In this document: in pieces, positions 39,033 through 49,534 of the stretch
Numbering within the stretch: position 1 is the stretch's first letter
Layout of the letters: each line of letters begins with the position of its first letter
Origin: Stenopsyche tienmushanensis
Taxonomy: Eukaryota > Arthropoda > Insecta > Trichoptera > Stenopsychidae
Assembly: GCA_008973525.1 (NCBI GenBank)
Contig: WACJ01000396.1
Location: 124,001 to 188,000 of the forward strand
Direction: 5' to 3'
Length of the DNA stretch: 64,000 bases
The notes under the pieces: model-generated
Seen by the model: the letters and a program-made list of their open reading frames with translations, nothing else
What the model was told of the DNA's origin: nothing
The model's database searches: none
Position numbers and translations under genes: made by a program

Positions 39033-39036
39033 TTAA

Positions 39037-39838
39037 CCCTTTGCGGATGTATTAAATTTGGACATGGGTGTCTTACTGGTTGGAATTTTCATTGAAATAG
39101 CAGTGATCCACAACATGCAAAATTATGGAAGGATAAACAAGATCAATTTTTTATTGAACATTAGATGTATGTTTAGACCAGCGGCTCTTAAACTGGGATC
39201 CGCAAAGCCATTACCCCTGGGGGTCGGTGAAAATATTTAAAAAAATGCTTATCTATACTTGAACAAGATATTTTCGTGGAATTATTTACAGAAAACATTG
39301 TTAAAAGACCTACTTAGATCAAGAAATGTTTGTTCGTTTAAAATATTAAGTCACAAAGGCTGGGAAAGGTCCGCCAAAAAAAAAATATTCAAGAAGGGGT
39401 CCGCGAAAAAAAATTGCTCGAGAAGGGGTCCGCAGACTACCATTTTGGGATAATATTTTGGAATATCCTAACAAGCGAAAATGCCTAATTACAGTTAAAC
39501 GTAATTTGTAAAGCTTTATTTGAAATTCTATGACGTATCTCCGAAGCTTGTCGATTTCTTCACTCTCAAAAGGCTCGCTACGGTGTTTTGCATGGCGAGT
39601 TTGGAACGACTGCATTTTTTATATTGAGTTTCGTTATCTCTGATTTGTAGGAGCAATGTTTTAATTCGTGATAAGGTCGCTTAAATACTTAAAAGCATTC
39701 AGATAAGTTATAAACAGAAACATGAATGAATAGAGTTAAGATTCATACGGTTCCTTGTTGTAGTGGCTGAAAGCAGACGTACAACCAGAACGGTAAAAAA
39801 GCTTTAGTGGCTGAGAGTAGACAAACGACCGCAAAGGG
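39037..39838. mobile_element. piggyBac-like non-autonomous element with TTAA target duplication
   Basis: TTAA at 39033-39036 and 39839-39842 flanks an 802-bp element whose ends are CCCTTTGCGG and CCGCAAAGGG. TTAA duplication with CCC/GGG ends is the hallmark of piggyBac-type insertion. Subterminal sequence includes two copies of a GTGGCTGAnAGnAGAC motif (39763-39830). There is no transposase. An hAT-type element is nested inside from 39179. A second copy of the same composite lies at 48198-49534, collinear at both ends. Confidence 0.85.
39179..39450 (+). mobile_element. hAT-type insert inside the piggyBac-like element
   Basis: It begins CAGCGGCTCTTAAACTGGG just after the octamer GTTTAGAC (39171-39178). 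It continues through GGTCCGCC and GGGGTCCGCGA words into the sequence shared with 48340-48591 and 18512-18725. In this copy the right terminus is lost; the copy at 48.5 kb keeps a right terminus followed by the same octamer. The boundary at 39450 is where similarity to the other copies stops. Confidence 0.7.
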
Positions 39839-40320
39839 TTAATATATTGCATATTGTTAAATATTAAAATATTGCATTGTTTTAATTATATATACGTCGA
39901 AATTGAACCTCGCCTCGGCCCGTTTCTTTGTCTAATATAGAACCACGAGAAAATTAAAAAAATCAGCATTTCCCCGTAGGAGCGCCCCCCTCGGGTCTAC
40001 GTTGGTTCGGGGCCCACTTGGGGCCCACGCGGGGCTCGCTGAGGTGCGTGCTTGTTTATGTCGGAAAATCGTGTTTACGAAAAATTAGGCAAAGCCGTTA
40101 TTTATGGGCCACGCCGCACTGAATAACACAAAAGGAAATTAGAATTATAATCCGCGCGGCGATAGGATCGGGGGCCCTTACCGGCGTTTTGAGGGCCCAC
40201 GGTAACCAGAAATTACAGAGGGCCCGGTAAATGATTTGTGAAATGTATGTTTATAATTTTGATTTATTTAGGTGAGTCCAGGAATAGGTATAATTATTTA
40301 TACCTAGTTGTTTCGCTGGT
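39839..40320. other. GC-rich island with five GGGCCC palindromes
   Basis: Just right of the piggyBac-like element, GC content rises sharply between about 39900 and 40226. GGGCCC occurs at 40010, 40021, 40172, 40193 and 40220, several times as GGGCCCAC, and TTACCGG/CGGTAA words lie between them. No open frame is convincing. The island may be a promoter, an insulator-like site or a repeat; the sequence does not decide. Confidence 0.55.
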
Positions 40321-40330
40321 GGGGGGGGGG
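40321..40330. repeat. G10 homopolymer
   Basis: Ten consecutive G residues followed by CGCC; a second G-rich run (GGGGGGG) lies near 40480. Both are unusual in this AT-rich sequence and are prone to length errors. Confidence 0.8.
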
Positions 40331-41299
40331 CGCCTCATTACGCCGACGGCGGAGTCAATTTATTTTCCATTTCTCCCCGAAAAGCCACCCCCGGGTTTTT
40401 CATTGTTGTTATTTAATATCGGCCAAAACTAACAACCTTCGCTGGCATGCAATAAATGTTGATTTTTTTAGTACTTGTGGGGGGGCATGACACGTGTAGA
40501 CTTTATCGTATCATCGCTCATGCAATGCAGCAAAGTAAACTTCCGCATTTTGAAAGATGTCTTCAGTACTATCGAAGCAATATATTTACTGCAAAGCAAA
40601 TGCGAAAATAAATTAAAAACAGCATTATAACTCATTGAAGAGCTTGGATCATATTTAAACAGTAGTAAAAGTCGTGAACATTGACGCGACTGCACTGGGT
40701 GTGTTTTTAGATATGCTCGATACCGTTATTCCACATGAACGATCGTCTTTTTTGTACTAATCATAATGAATGAGCTAAAAATATATAGCATTTGATACTA
40801 TTGGTTAATTTTATTTTTAACAATCTATAGTAGAATCTGAAAAAAAATCTGCCTATCTACAAAAGATGATCATCTTAACAAGAAGCATATTTTTATGAAT
40901 TATGCTGTTTTCTAGTTAACGTCGGCTAAAATGTTATTACATGATGTTTTTTCACATTAATTGGCCAATGGAGATTTATTAAAACAATTTTTAATTTATT
41001 AGAAATAATTTTTTCCGGTACAATTCTCACCTATATGCCTCTAACAAGATACCAATAAAACAGAATAAAAACGTCAAAATCTAACATGTAAAATACGTCT
41101 TTGTAAGTGTTAAACAGAGCCGTAGCGAGGATATGAAGCGCCCGTAGCAAGTATTTAACTTGCGCCTCCCCATATCCATTTTTTTTTTAAATGTAGTATG
41201 TAAAAAATAATATAAATATATATTTTTTTAAATAATACGCGAAAATAGTCCCAAAAGTACCCGACCTAACGTTTAGACGCCGGTTGCTGTTTTTAAAAA
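40331..41299. other. AT-rich non-coding DNA
   Basis: No gene recognised. The end of this stretch (41110-41290), with GCCCGTAGCAAGTATTT and CGACCTAACGTTTAGACGC, may belong to the mariner-type relic that follows. Confidence 0.4.
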
Positions 41300-41690
41300 A
41301 ATGCTCAGTTTAAACGTGGCCGTACGAGCTGCCAAGACGAACATCGCAGTGGTCGATCAAATGAGGTAACCACCCCAGAATTGGTGAAAAAAATCCACAA
41401 AATGATATTGTATGACTGTCGACCGTAAGTGTGTAAGCTATTAGACATGGTAGGCCTTTCAAAAAATGCTGTGCATCGCATATTGACTGAAAATTTGAAC
41501 ACGAGAAAGCTATGCGCAAGCTATGGTGCCGTGTTTGCTAATAATGTAACAAAAGCAGCGTCTTAATGATGTTTCAATCGAGTGTTTGACGATGGTTCAT
41601 TGCAATAAGATCGAGTTTTTTCATCAATTCAGGATGAAAAATGGGTCCATCACGTCACATCTGAGACAAGGGAATATGGGGACAGATTTT
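41300..41690 (+). pseudogene. Mariner-type transposase relic, N-terminal half
   Basis: Plus-strand fragments in at least two frames. FKRGRTSCQDEHRSGRSNEV followed by TTPELVKKIHKMIL (about 41309-41415) fits the first helix-turn-helix and linker of mariner. Then LLDMVGLSKNAVHRILTENL and RKLCA (about 41430-41520) fit the second helix-turn-helix. DEKWVHHVTSETRE (about 41630-41675) holds the first catalytic Asp. Several in-frame stops and at least one frameshift occur. The C-terminal half with the other two acidic residues is absent. Confidence 0.8.
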
Positions 41691-42286
41691 GTAACTTAAA
41701 AATTAGCTAAGATAGCACCATAAATTAGTAAGATCTTTCGCGAACTTGCGACATTTGGCACGAGACACCTATGTGAGTTAGCCTCTGAGTGAGCTTCCGT
41801 GATTGTATAGATTATTGAAAATATCGCAAAAAGCCCTAAAAGAGAACGGAATGGCCACAAGGTCTGTGTGTCCAACCGGTCCCCTTTTCGAACCGCTGAC
41901 ATGACGATCGGACGCCTTACCTGAACATGTCTACAGAACGATTATTAACTCTCATTACAAAACGGAGTTGTACGAAGAAGACCGATCGGATGAGTTGTTT
42001 AAATTTTACATCTTTTGATAAAATTGCATCTTTTGATAGAAAATTACAATTTTGGATCTCTTCACTGCAACAGAATTGTTTTGACTGTTTTCCCGCCTTG
42101 CATGAATATTTAACTGAATTAAATTTTATTTATATTTTTAAATATTCGAGTAAATAGAGGACGGTTCATGGATTCAGAATTTATTTTACGTGACAGCTAA
42201 ACCAGCAGACTTAACTGTATAAGTCGTTGTGTAAATCTAATTGATTTAAAACAATAACAGCAACGTCAAAAATTAAATAACTTCTA
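41691..42286. other. Non-coding DNA between two transposon relics
   Basis: No gene recognised. A 68-codon minus frame and a 76-codon plus frame lie here without recognisable domains. Confidence 0.4.
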
Positions 42287-42634
42287 GGCGAATTTATCAG
42301 AAGTGTACCTTGATTTGTTAAAACAAGCTATTATTGTCTAGGAACAGGCTTAGTTCAATAATAGATAAATAATTCAACTTTCTAATATAACCAGATATTA
42401 AGAATATTTGCAGTTTGAGGCCCCATATTATTAAGATTTTTTTATATTCTATGGATCATGCTTTAAAATGTAAATAATTACTCAATAAATAATGAATATT
42501 TGTTCTCATTTTTTTTTTTAAATATGATTGATTATGTGAATATAGTATCTACCCTACAAAATAAAAAAGATGTTCCATGAAATTTTCAAGGATTTATGAA
42601 GGTCTCCACTTCAGGAAAAGTTTGGGAAGTCCTG
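42287..42634. repeat. Dispersed hAT-like repeat, copy 2
   Basis: Collinear with 35495-35892, with small indels. The best-kept parts are AATAATGAATATTTGTT and CAGGAAAAGTTTGGGAAGTC at the right end. Confidence 0.55.
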
Positions 42635-43849
42635 AATTAGATAATCATCGTCGATCTCAATCTTTATAGTCTTGAATGTCATTTTGAGACTTTTATTATT
42701 TTGAGTCATATAGGATATCGTAGATATTGTTTGTGAAAATTATCGTTGCGATAACACAATTTCCATTTTATACAATGATTCCAACCAGATGTGCTTGTTT
42801 TAATGCTCTTTTGATGCTTTCAAGCCTCGAAGACCTGTTTTCGCGCAGACCCGTCAAACCATCGAGGGGCGATTTGTGTGAGTTCATACGGTGGTAACCC
42901 GAAAAGGTTAAATCGACTCATGTCGGCAGACTACCGGTTCTACCTGACTGTCGGAGTCAATTCCGAATCGATGATTATGGATAAATCAATAATTAAGAGA
43001 AGCAATTTAGATCAGATTACTCGTAATAGAAACCGGATTCGTTATTGATACTGTCCGAAACACGACCGAACCGGGGGCCTTTATTGATGTACTTTTTGTA
43101 ATATATTAATTAAAATTTGAGCGGCTCGCATCCCATCATTGGCGGCGGCTTCATTAATGCATATTAATTAGGTGGATTTCAAAAAAATGACCGATTTAAT
43201 CGAAAATTCCTCGCCGATGATTCGCGCGATTCTCGGAAGACGTACGACAGGATGCGGCAATAGAAACTTCGGCATGTCGATTATATATGAAATATTACTA
43301 TGATCATCATCACGATTTTGCTCCAAACTACTTCCTTTGGTCTTACGTGTTTGGAATATTAAGCCTTCTATTTAACTAAAAAAAAATTAACCAAATTAGT
43401 GAATACCGCCGAATATGTGCATCCAATAATCAATTTGATCTTTATTATGTTCACACGGTAAAATTAAACATTCATATAATACAGGTTTTTTTGCCACAGT
43501 ATCGAACAGATTTAAAAGCATACTAATAGATGATTGTGTTTGTATAAAAGCAAAAAAACAATCTTTCAAAGAATAATCATGTTTAATAGTTAGCAGACGA
43601 CTTACCATTGTTATTGAAATAATGATGACAATTGCTTCAATTATGTGATGATTATAAAACTACTTGTGATTGTTGTATATTGATGAAGATTGTGGTTCTA
43701 TCACTATTCAGATAAATCTTCATTCTAATTCTGCAATGATTTACAATGTCAATTTTGGTTTACAGGCTTAAAAACAAGTCTATCCGATTGGTACTAAAAC
43801 GTACAAGATCTTTCAATAAGGATGCTCATTTTTTTTAAAATTATAACGG
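42635..43849. other. Non-coding DNA with a homeobox-site-rich block
   Basis: No gene recognised. The block 42820-43260 is GC-richer and contains TTAATGCATATTAATTAGG (near 43152), a dense run of TAAT-type homeodomain-site cores. This would suit an enhancer of a developmental gene, but that is inference. Confidence 0.4.
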
Positions 43850-44640
43850 TCATATTATTAAAGCGCAATCTCTCAAATTTATTGTAAATTATTTAGTAGT
43901 ATATGGCAAATTAGTCTTAAATATTATAGCGTTGAATAATGTTTATAAATTATTAAAATTTAATTTTTAAAATTAGTGTTTCTGTGTAAATGATGTTTAG
44001 TGACGTGATCCATTTTTGGATGAATGAATATGTGAAGAAGCAAAATTGTCAAAATTGGGACAATATTAATTCCTATGGGATATACCAGCATCAAATGCAT
44101 CCCTAAAAAGTCACTGTTTAGTGCGAATTTCGATCTAACGGAATGATCGATCGGTACTTCTTCCAAAGCGGAATTGGTATTGCCATTAATGATAAGCAAC
44201 TTTTTATGACCTAAGCTGGATGATATGGATACCGACGATATGAGGTTCCAACAAGATAGCGCTACGTGCCACACAGCGCATGCTACGATGAACATTCAGC
44301 ACGAGTGATTTGAGAACATGGTTATCTCGCGCGGCGACGACGTGAACTTGCCACCAAGATCGTGCGATTTAACGCCTTTAGACTTCTTCCTTTGGGGCTA
44401 TCTTGAATCACAGATCAATGCGTATAAATCGCAAACAATTGATGCCTTCAAAGTCGACATAACAAACGCCATCCAGCAAATTAAGCCAAATTTATGCGAC
44501 AAAGTGATCGAAAATTTGACCTTCTGAATACGTGCCAATAAGCAAAGCTGCGGCAGATATTTGAACGACTTTTACAAACGATTATCCAAATTTATAGAAT
44601 GTGTTAATCTTAATTATTTATAATAGTTCTTAATTTAACT
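43850..44640 (+). pseudogene. Mariner-superfamily transposase relic, C-terminal half
   Basis: On the plus strand LDDMDTDDMRFQQDSATCH then TAHATMNIQHE (about 44215-44305) holds the second catalytic Asp. One TGA interrupts, and FENMVISRGDDVNLPPRSCD followed by LTPLDFFLWGYLESQ (44309-44420) holds the third. The C-terminal part reads IKPNLCDKVIENLTF, with the tail out of frame after a stop. The N-terminal half is missing. The left flank (43855-43915, CTCAAATTTATTGTAAATTA and TAGTATATGGCAAAT) matches the flank of a second copy at 60.6 kb, so both are of one family. The 70-codon open piece at 44318-44527 is the best-kept part. Confidence 0.82.
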
Positions 44641-46809
44641 GTATGTGGAAGATTATGGAAAACCACCCCATGATTTTTTTATCCCTAGAAAATCGATCGA
44701 TCTTTTAATCTAATCGATGATATAAAATCTTATACTCAATGTTCGCTGATTAAATATATGATCCTAAATCATCTCTTCTGTTTGATAACTTCTGAACGAT
44801 TCAATTGACGTGCCATTATACCGTCTGACGTATCAGAAGCACTATTGAATTCAATTGATCTTTTTTAACACTAAAAAAAATATCCAATCGCAGTTTTTTT
44901 ATGACAAAAAGCAAGATGGCGTACGAAAGGGGTCAATGGCGGCGTCGGCTCTCTCATTAGCAATATTAAATAAATATTTGCCAGGTTTGGCGCGGCACGC
45001 CATTCTCAGTTTACCTGTTCACCCCGTTCAACCTGTAATTACCGACCGGTCCAACAAATCTAACTCTAGTCTGCATTCACTATATTAGCTAAAGTGTTAT
45101 TACATTACCGACCTGCCGACAAAAAACAATACCGACCGATTTTTCTCACCGTCGAAGAATCATCGATCAGACGTATCGACGGGGAGGACGCAAAAAATCG
45201 AGCGAGGACGCAATTAATCGCCAATTTAATTCAAAATGGACGAGCAAAAAATATACATGGCACATTTGAGTATAAGAATTTCATAATCTTCTTAATTTAC
45301 TTCTAATATTAAAATTTCAATATATTATATGAAACGAGAATTAAAAATGTACATTGACGGAAAAATTGTCGATTTTTGCATATTTATAGAATAATTGTTT
45401 CCTTTTTGTATGTTATAACATTGTAAATAAGTGATCGTTAGCCATTTAAAAAGTGCAAAAGTATTTTGAAGCACGCCATCTCATTGTAGATCCAATCTTA
45501 TAACGTCATTTTTAATGCATGATAACATAATTCCTGAAAGATTTATTTTTATTTGAAATTTAAAAAATATGTTCAATGAACAGAATGTAGTCCAATTGGA
45601 TTGCATCAATTATCAATCAATCATTGCAGTTCGTAATGCGCTAATTGTGCATTCCGTACGCCATGAGTCTGGAGGTTATTAAAAGATGTCTATTTAGCAT
45701 GATTTTTTTATTTATTTCCATCATTTTTACATAATCATTTCAATGACGTCGAACATCAATATATAATTTACATTAGATTCTTCTCGATTAAATTACAATA
45801 CACGGATTACATGTGGGATATTTACAATAGGATCTTTATACATATTGACGAAATAACAAATAAAAAATATTTCACATCATGTAAAAATAAAAACAACATA
45901 TGTACATGTCACATAACGCAATAAATAAATATGAACGATTGCTATTATGACTATAACGAGTCTTATGGAACTACCGAGAGACGATCACAAAAATTAGTCT
46001 TATATTATATTTACGAATAGAGCGACGCCGAGAATGCTGAAATTCTTGCGTTGCGATCGGACGTCGCGTGCAGCCTCTTAAGATTAACTTGATCGATTAT
46101 AAATTAATGAGAAACAAATCTGTCGATGCTGACAATTTGACTAGTGATGTTTTTTCGTTTGACATTATCTAGAGCAATTCGGTCTATTTCATCAATGTAT
46201 CCCCCGTGAAGTATTGAATTACTGTTCAGCGCTCGAATGATATTTAAATTAATCATATCACATTTTGAATACTATAGAATTGCGCATGTTGAATTGAACG
46301 ATCATAGTATCTAATTATTGACACTTAAAGCTAATTTTAATTGCATGCTCTAATATGACTAACGTCAAAGTGTCGCAATAAGAGCACCCCATCGTTTAGT
46401 TAATTTGTATTGGCACAATATTATTTATTTATAACAACGATTTTATGTACATTGAATAAATTAATACTATAAAATGCATTTGAAATGCACGCTTGACGCT
46501 ATAGTTGAGCGCCAATAAAGCTTTTTAGTCGTTTAGCACGTCGCCGATTGAATTATCGATTTTTGTCGTTGTTGATAAAACGTCGATTTGGCGCTTAATG
46601 TAGTGTAATTATATAATACTGTAATAGCGCAATTTGTTAGGAACTATTGAATATATATTGGCGCACACGATTTTTTTTTAGCGGCAATCGAGGCGCAAAA
46701 TATTGAATATTATTCAAATTTGAATGTACCTACGCAAACGATGTTACGCCTCTGCTCGATTATTACATCTCGGATGATGCTAGATTGTATTCACAACGAT
46801 CACTATGAT
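44641..46809. other. Non-coding DNA downstream of FoxB
   Basis: No gene recognised. A GC-richer block at 44920-45250 carries two unrecognised plus-strand frames. The DNA from about 45700 to 46800 lies on the 3' side of FoxB and probably includes its 3' untranslated region and flanking regulatory DNA. It is rich in ATTA/TAAT and TTTATT words; the latter would read AATAAA on the minus strand, so poly(A) signals are available, but I cannot choose one. Confidence 0.4.
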
Positions 46810-46866
46810 TCGCGGACGGATCCCGTCGTAGCGATCGTAGGGGATCCCGGTCGGATCCGTCCGCGA
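46810..46866 (-). repeat. GC-rich perfect inverted repeat just 3' of FoxB
   Basis: TCGCGGACGGATCC (46810-46823) and GGATCCGTCCGCGA (46853-46866) are perfect 14-bp reverse complements separated by 29 bp. The spacer itself contains GATCCCG and GGGATCC words. It lies about 90 nt past the FoxB stop codon, so it would form a stable hairpin in the transcript if the 3' untranslated region reaches this far. Confidence 0.8.
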
Positions 46867-46958
46867 TGTGGTCGATTGTGCGCCGATTTATATAAATAAA
46901 TATTTACATATGTACATGTTCAAATGAAACGTCTACGAACACAGTCGTGAAGGTCGTC

Positions 46959-47705
46959 TCATATGATCCGCAAAGGAGCGGGTCCCAGGCGGTAGAGCGG
47001 CGACAGAGGAGACAGGGGAGCCCTGAGGGACGCCGCCGCTAGGAGGCCGGCCCTGTATTGGAGCTCGAGGGCGCTGCACGGAGGAGGAAGAGCCGCACAC
47101 GGCTCCCAGCACGGAGGTCTCCATCGGGGCTCCGCCGGAGGACGCGCCGGGGGCGGTGCAGGCCGATCCGGCGAAATCAGGCTCTCGATGGTGAAGGATC
47201 TCTTCGGCCGCTCTGGTGTTATCTCCGTAAACGCTGGCAAAGCGGGAGGCGCTGGCGGCGCCGGCGGGGAAGCAGTCTCCTCTTTGAAGTCTCCACCCCC
47301 GGCCAAAAAGAAACGATTTAAATTGGCCAACGCAGCCAATTCCTCGTTGAGCACGTCCTTGTCGGACTTGCGCAACTTGAAGCGCTTCCTCCGACGCAGC
47401 AGCGATCCATTCTCGAACATATCGAACGCCTGGGGATGCAGCGTCCAGTAGGCTCCCTTCCCAGGGCGATCCGGCCGTCGGGGAACTTTCACGAAGCAGT
47501 CGTTGAACGATAGATTGTGGCGCAGCGAATTCTGCCAGCGCTGCGTGTTCCGACGGTAGTAAGGAAACCGATCGGTGATGAAGCGGTAGATGTCTGCGAG
47601 CGGCAACATCTTGTCCGGCGAGCTCCAGATGGCCATCGCCGTCAAGGATATGTACGAATACGGAGGCTTCTGCTCACCGTACGACTCGCGCGGCGGCCGC
47701 GGCAT
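46959..47705 (-). CDS. FoxB: Forkhead box protein B (FoxB, fd96Ca/fd96Cb type)
   Basis: A 248-residue nuclear transcription factor in a single exon. The forkhead domain starts near residue 13 ([14 protein letters not shown]) and runs to about 110. The recognition helix lies at 57-71 ([15 protein letters not shown]) with DNA-contacting N59, R62 and H63. Wing 1 is [10 protein letters not shown] (82-91) and the basic tail is LLRRRKRFK (102-110). The start [12 protein letters not shown] at the very edge of the domain and the C-terminal [10 protein letters not shown] (171-180, an EH1-like Groucho-binding motif) are marks of FoxB rather than FoxA, C or D. A proline/alanine-rich linker and tail follow. 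Drosophila has two FoxB genes (fd96Ca, fd96Cb), expressed in embryonic ectoderm and neural tissue. Codons are strongly GC-rich compared with the flanks. Opposite-strand frames across it are shadows. Confidence 0.96.
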   Translation of the reverse strand: MPRPPRESYGEQKPPYSYISLTAMAIWSSPDKMLPLADIYRFITDRFPYYRRNTQRWQNSLRHNLSFNDCFVKVPRRPDRPGKGAYWTLHPQAFDMFENGSLLRRRKRFKLRKSDKDVLNEELAALANLNRFFLAGGGDFKEETASPPAPPAPPALPAFTEITPERPKRSFTIESLISPDRPAPPPARPPAEPRWRPPCWEPCAALPPPCSALELQYRAGLLAAASLRAPLSPLSPLYRLGPAPLRII

Positions 47706-47746
47706 TCTTCGATAGGACGAAAGCCGCTCCTCGTCGAGCTACTTGG

Positions 47747-47756
47747 TATTTATAAA
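47747..47756 (-). promoter_or_regulatory. TATA-like box of FoxB
   Basis: The minus strand reads TTTATAAATA 42-51 nt upstream of the FoxB start codon. With usual TATA spacing, transcription would start about 15-20 nt before the ATG, which gives a short leader. The call is by position and sequence only. Confidence 0.45.
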
Positions 47757-47759
47757 CAC

Positions 47760-47995
47760 GGCAAAGATCACAAGTTTACAAAATTCGTCCGCTGCGAGCG
47801 CGACACGACTAACGCCTCGCGAAGATTAACGCGAACTGAGCGGATCCCCGCACGGACGGGCCTCCAGACTCCGCCTTCGGAGAACGCCTTCGAGCGCCTC
47901 GACCAATCGCGGGCGAGACGGCGCACATTCGTCAACGCGCCGCTCGTACGCGAAGGGCGGGGGAAGCCGTACGTATGTATGATCGACCCTTCAAA
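47760..47995 (-). promoter_or_regulatory. CpG-rich proximal upstream region of FoxB
   Basis: This stretch is far richer in GC and CpG than the DNA beyond it. It contains an inverted CCAAT box (ACCAATCGCG on the plus strand, near 47902). It gives long open frames on both strands, which I take as composition effects. It is probably the proximal promoter. Confidence 0.45.
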
Positions 47996-48339
47996 TGCCG
48001 GACCCGTCCGATGCATACATTTAACATCGACAAATATAATACTTCAAAAATATTATTTCAGCAATTAACTATTATTTTTGGAGAAATCGAACGAACCAAA
48101 CAATAAAAACACAAACAACCAAATTCATATTTTAAGTAATTTTAAATTTTACTTATATATAATTTGCCACAACACATAGTATTTAAAAAAAAAAAAAATT
48201 GCGGACGTATTAAATTTGAACATGGATATCGTGATGATCGGAATTAATTTCCATTGAAAGAGCACTGATATATAACATGCAAGATTATGAAGGATAAACA
48301 AGATTTATCAATTCTTTATTGACATTAGATGGATGGATG

Positions 48340-48591
48340 GATTACCGGGGATACGTGAAAATATAAAAAAGCATTTATCTATACTTGAATAAGATATTTT
48401 CGTGGAATTATTTACAGAAAACATTATAAGAAGAGCTATTTTGACCAATATTTGACCAAGAAATGTTTGTTTATTTGAAAAATTAAGTCAGAAAGGTTGG
48501 GATAGGATACGCCAAAAAAATTTGAAGGGGTCCGCGAAATAAATTTTGCTCAAGAAGGGATTCACAGACTACATAAGCTTAAGGATCGCTG
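48340..48591 (+). mobile_element. hAT-type insert, copy keeping the right terminus
   Basis: Collinear with 39210-39450 (ATACTTGAATAAGATATTTT, TTTACAGAAAACATT and so on) but lacking about the first 35 bp. It ends in TTAAGGATCGCTG, the inverted counterpart of the left terminus CAGCGGCTCTTAA at 39179. The next eight bases are GTTTAGAC (48592-48599), equal to the octamer before the left terminus in the other copy. Confidence 0.7.
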
Positions 48592-48689
48592 GTTTAGACA
48601 ATAATGTGTTCCAATTACATGTCTTTATTTAAAAAATATATTTTTCCATTGTGTAGTATCTTTGAAATTGGCGACTTACTCGCCACTCC

Positions 48690-49345
48690 CGAGCCAAAAT
48701 TTCGATCCCGGGATTTCATTAGGCAATCCCGGAATCAGTCCCGGGATCCCAGGATTGGGATTTTCAATATTTTAAGAGATTACATTGATAAATTTGATCA
48801 AAAAGTCCATTTCTTCAATATAAAAAATAACTTGAAGGCCAAAGAATTTTATTTATTTAAGAAAAGATAAAAATACAATTTAAAAATAGATTAAAAAAAA
48901 CACTAAAAATTCAAATATTATTTTGAAAATACGCCCGAAATAACATTAAAGCATCGAGTGTTTCGTTATTTAGTCTGGTTTTGATTTTGGAGTTGGGGGT
49001 ATCGTCATCAGATATTTAAATGCTAGTTCGAGTTGATGGCCGCGTGAGCCCTCATTTTCGTATAACAACATCAATGTGACTGATAAAATTCCTTTCTGTT
49101 GAGACACGGACTAAAACTCGCAAAATTCCCGATTTCCCGACAAATTATTTATTTCCGTCACAGCAGATGAATACTTATATATTATAATACTTTGTGATGT
49201 GATTCGTAATTATATTACGGAGGAATACAAATAATCTGAACGCATCTATTATATTTCATATTGATATTCCCATTATTAGAGTCGAGGTGTAGTAAATACA
49301 TCACCGATAGGGAATCCAATCCCGGGATCCCGGATCCCACGGTGA
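48690..49345 (-). pseudogene. hAT transposase C-terminal relic bounded by CCCGGG palindromes
   Basis: The minus strand at about 48920-49000 reads KIKTRLNNETLDALMLFRAY then FQNN and a stop, which fits the C-terminal dimerisation segment of hAT transposases (pattern R-L-S/N-x-E-T-x-D-x-L-x-F-L-R-x-Y-F). The block is framed by ATCCCGGGAT palindromes at 48705-48714 and 49319-49328, with further CCCGG words. These probably belong to the terminal or subterminal repeats. Upstream catalytic sequence is not readable. Confidence 0.5.
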
Positions 49346-49534
49346 TTTGTCGGAGAAATGTTTTAATTCATGATAATGTCACATAGACACTTAAGAGCAT
49401 TTAGTGAAGTTATAAACTGATACATGAATGAATGAGATTCGTACGGTTCCTTGTTGTGGTGGCTGAAAGCAGACATACGACCGGAACGGTAAAAAAGCTT
49501 TGGTGGCTGAGAGTAGACAAACGACCGCAAAGGG

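Larger units (their letters stand above)
48198..49534. mobile_element. Second copy of the piggyBac-like composite, enlarged by insertion
   Basis: The left part from TTGCGGACGTATTAAATTTG matches 39041 onward, but the TTAACCC end is replaced by an A run. The right part to CCGCAAAGGG (ending 49534, then TTAA) matches the right end at 39838, including the GTGGCTGAnAGnAGAC pair. Compared with the 802-bp copy, this one is 1337 bp, because it keeps the far end of the nested hAT-type element and gained a separate hAT relic between about 48690 and 49345. Confidence 0.75.

Noticed and set aside
43960..44295. 111-codon minus-strand frame
   Set aside because: It is the antisense of the mariner-type transposase relic read on the plus strand.
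47058..48068. Long plus-strand open frames opposite and upstream of FoxB
   Set aside because: They are arginine-rich, low-complexity antisense shadows of GC-rich FoxB coding and promoter DNA, with no domain.
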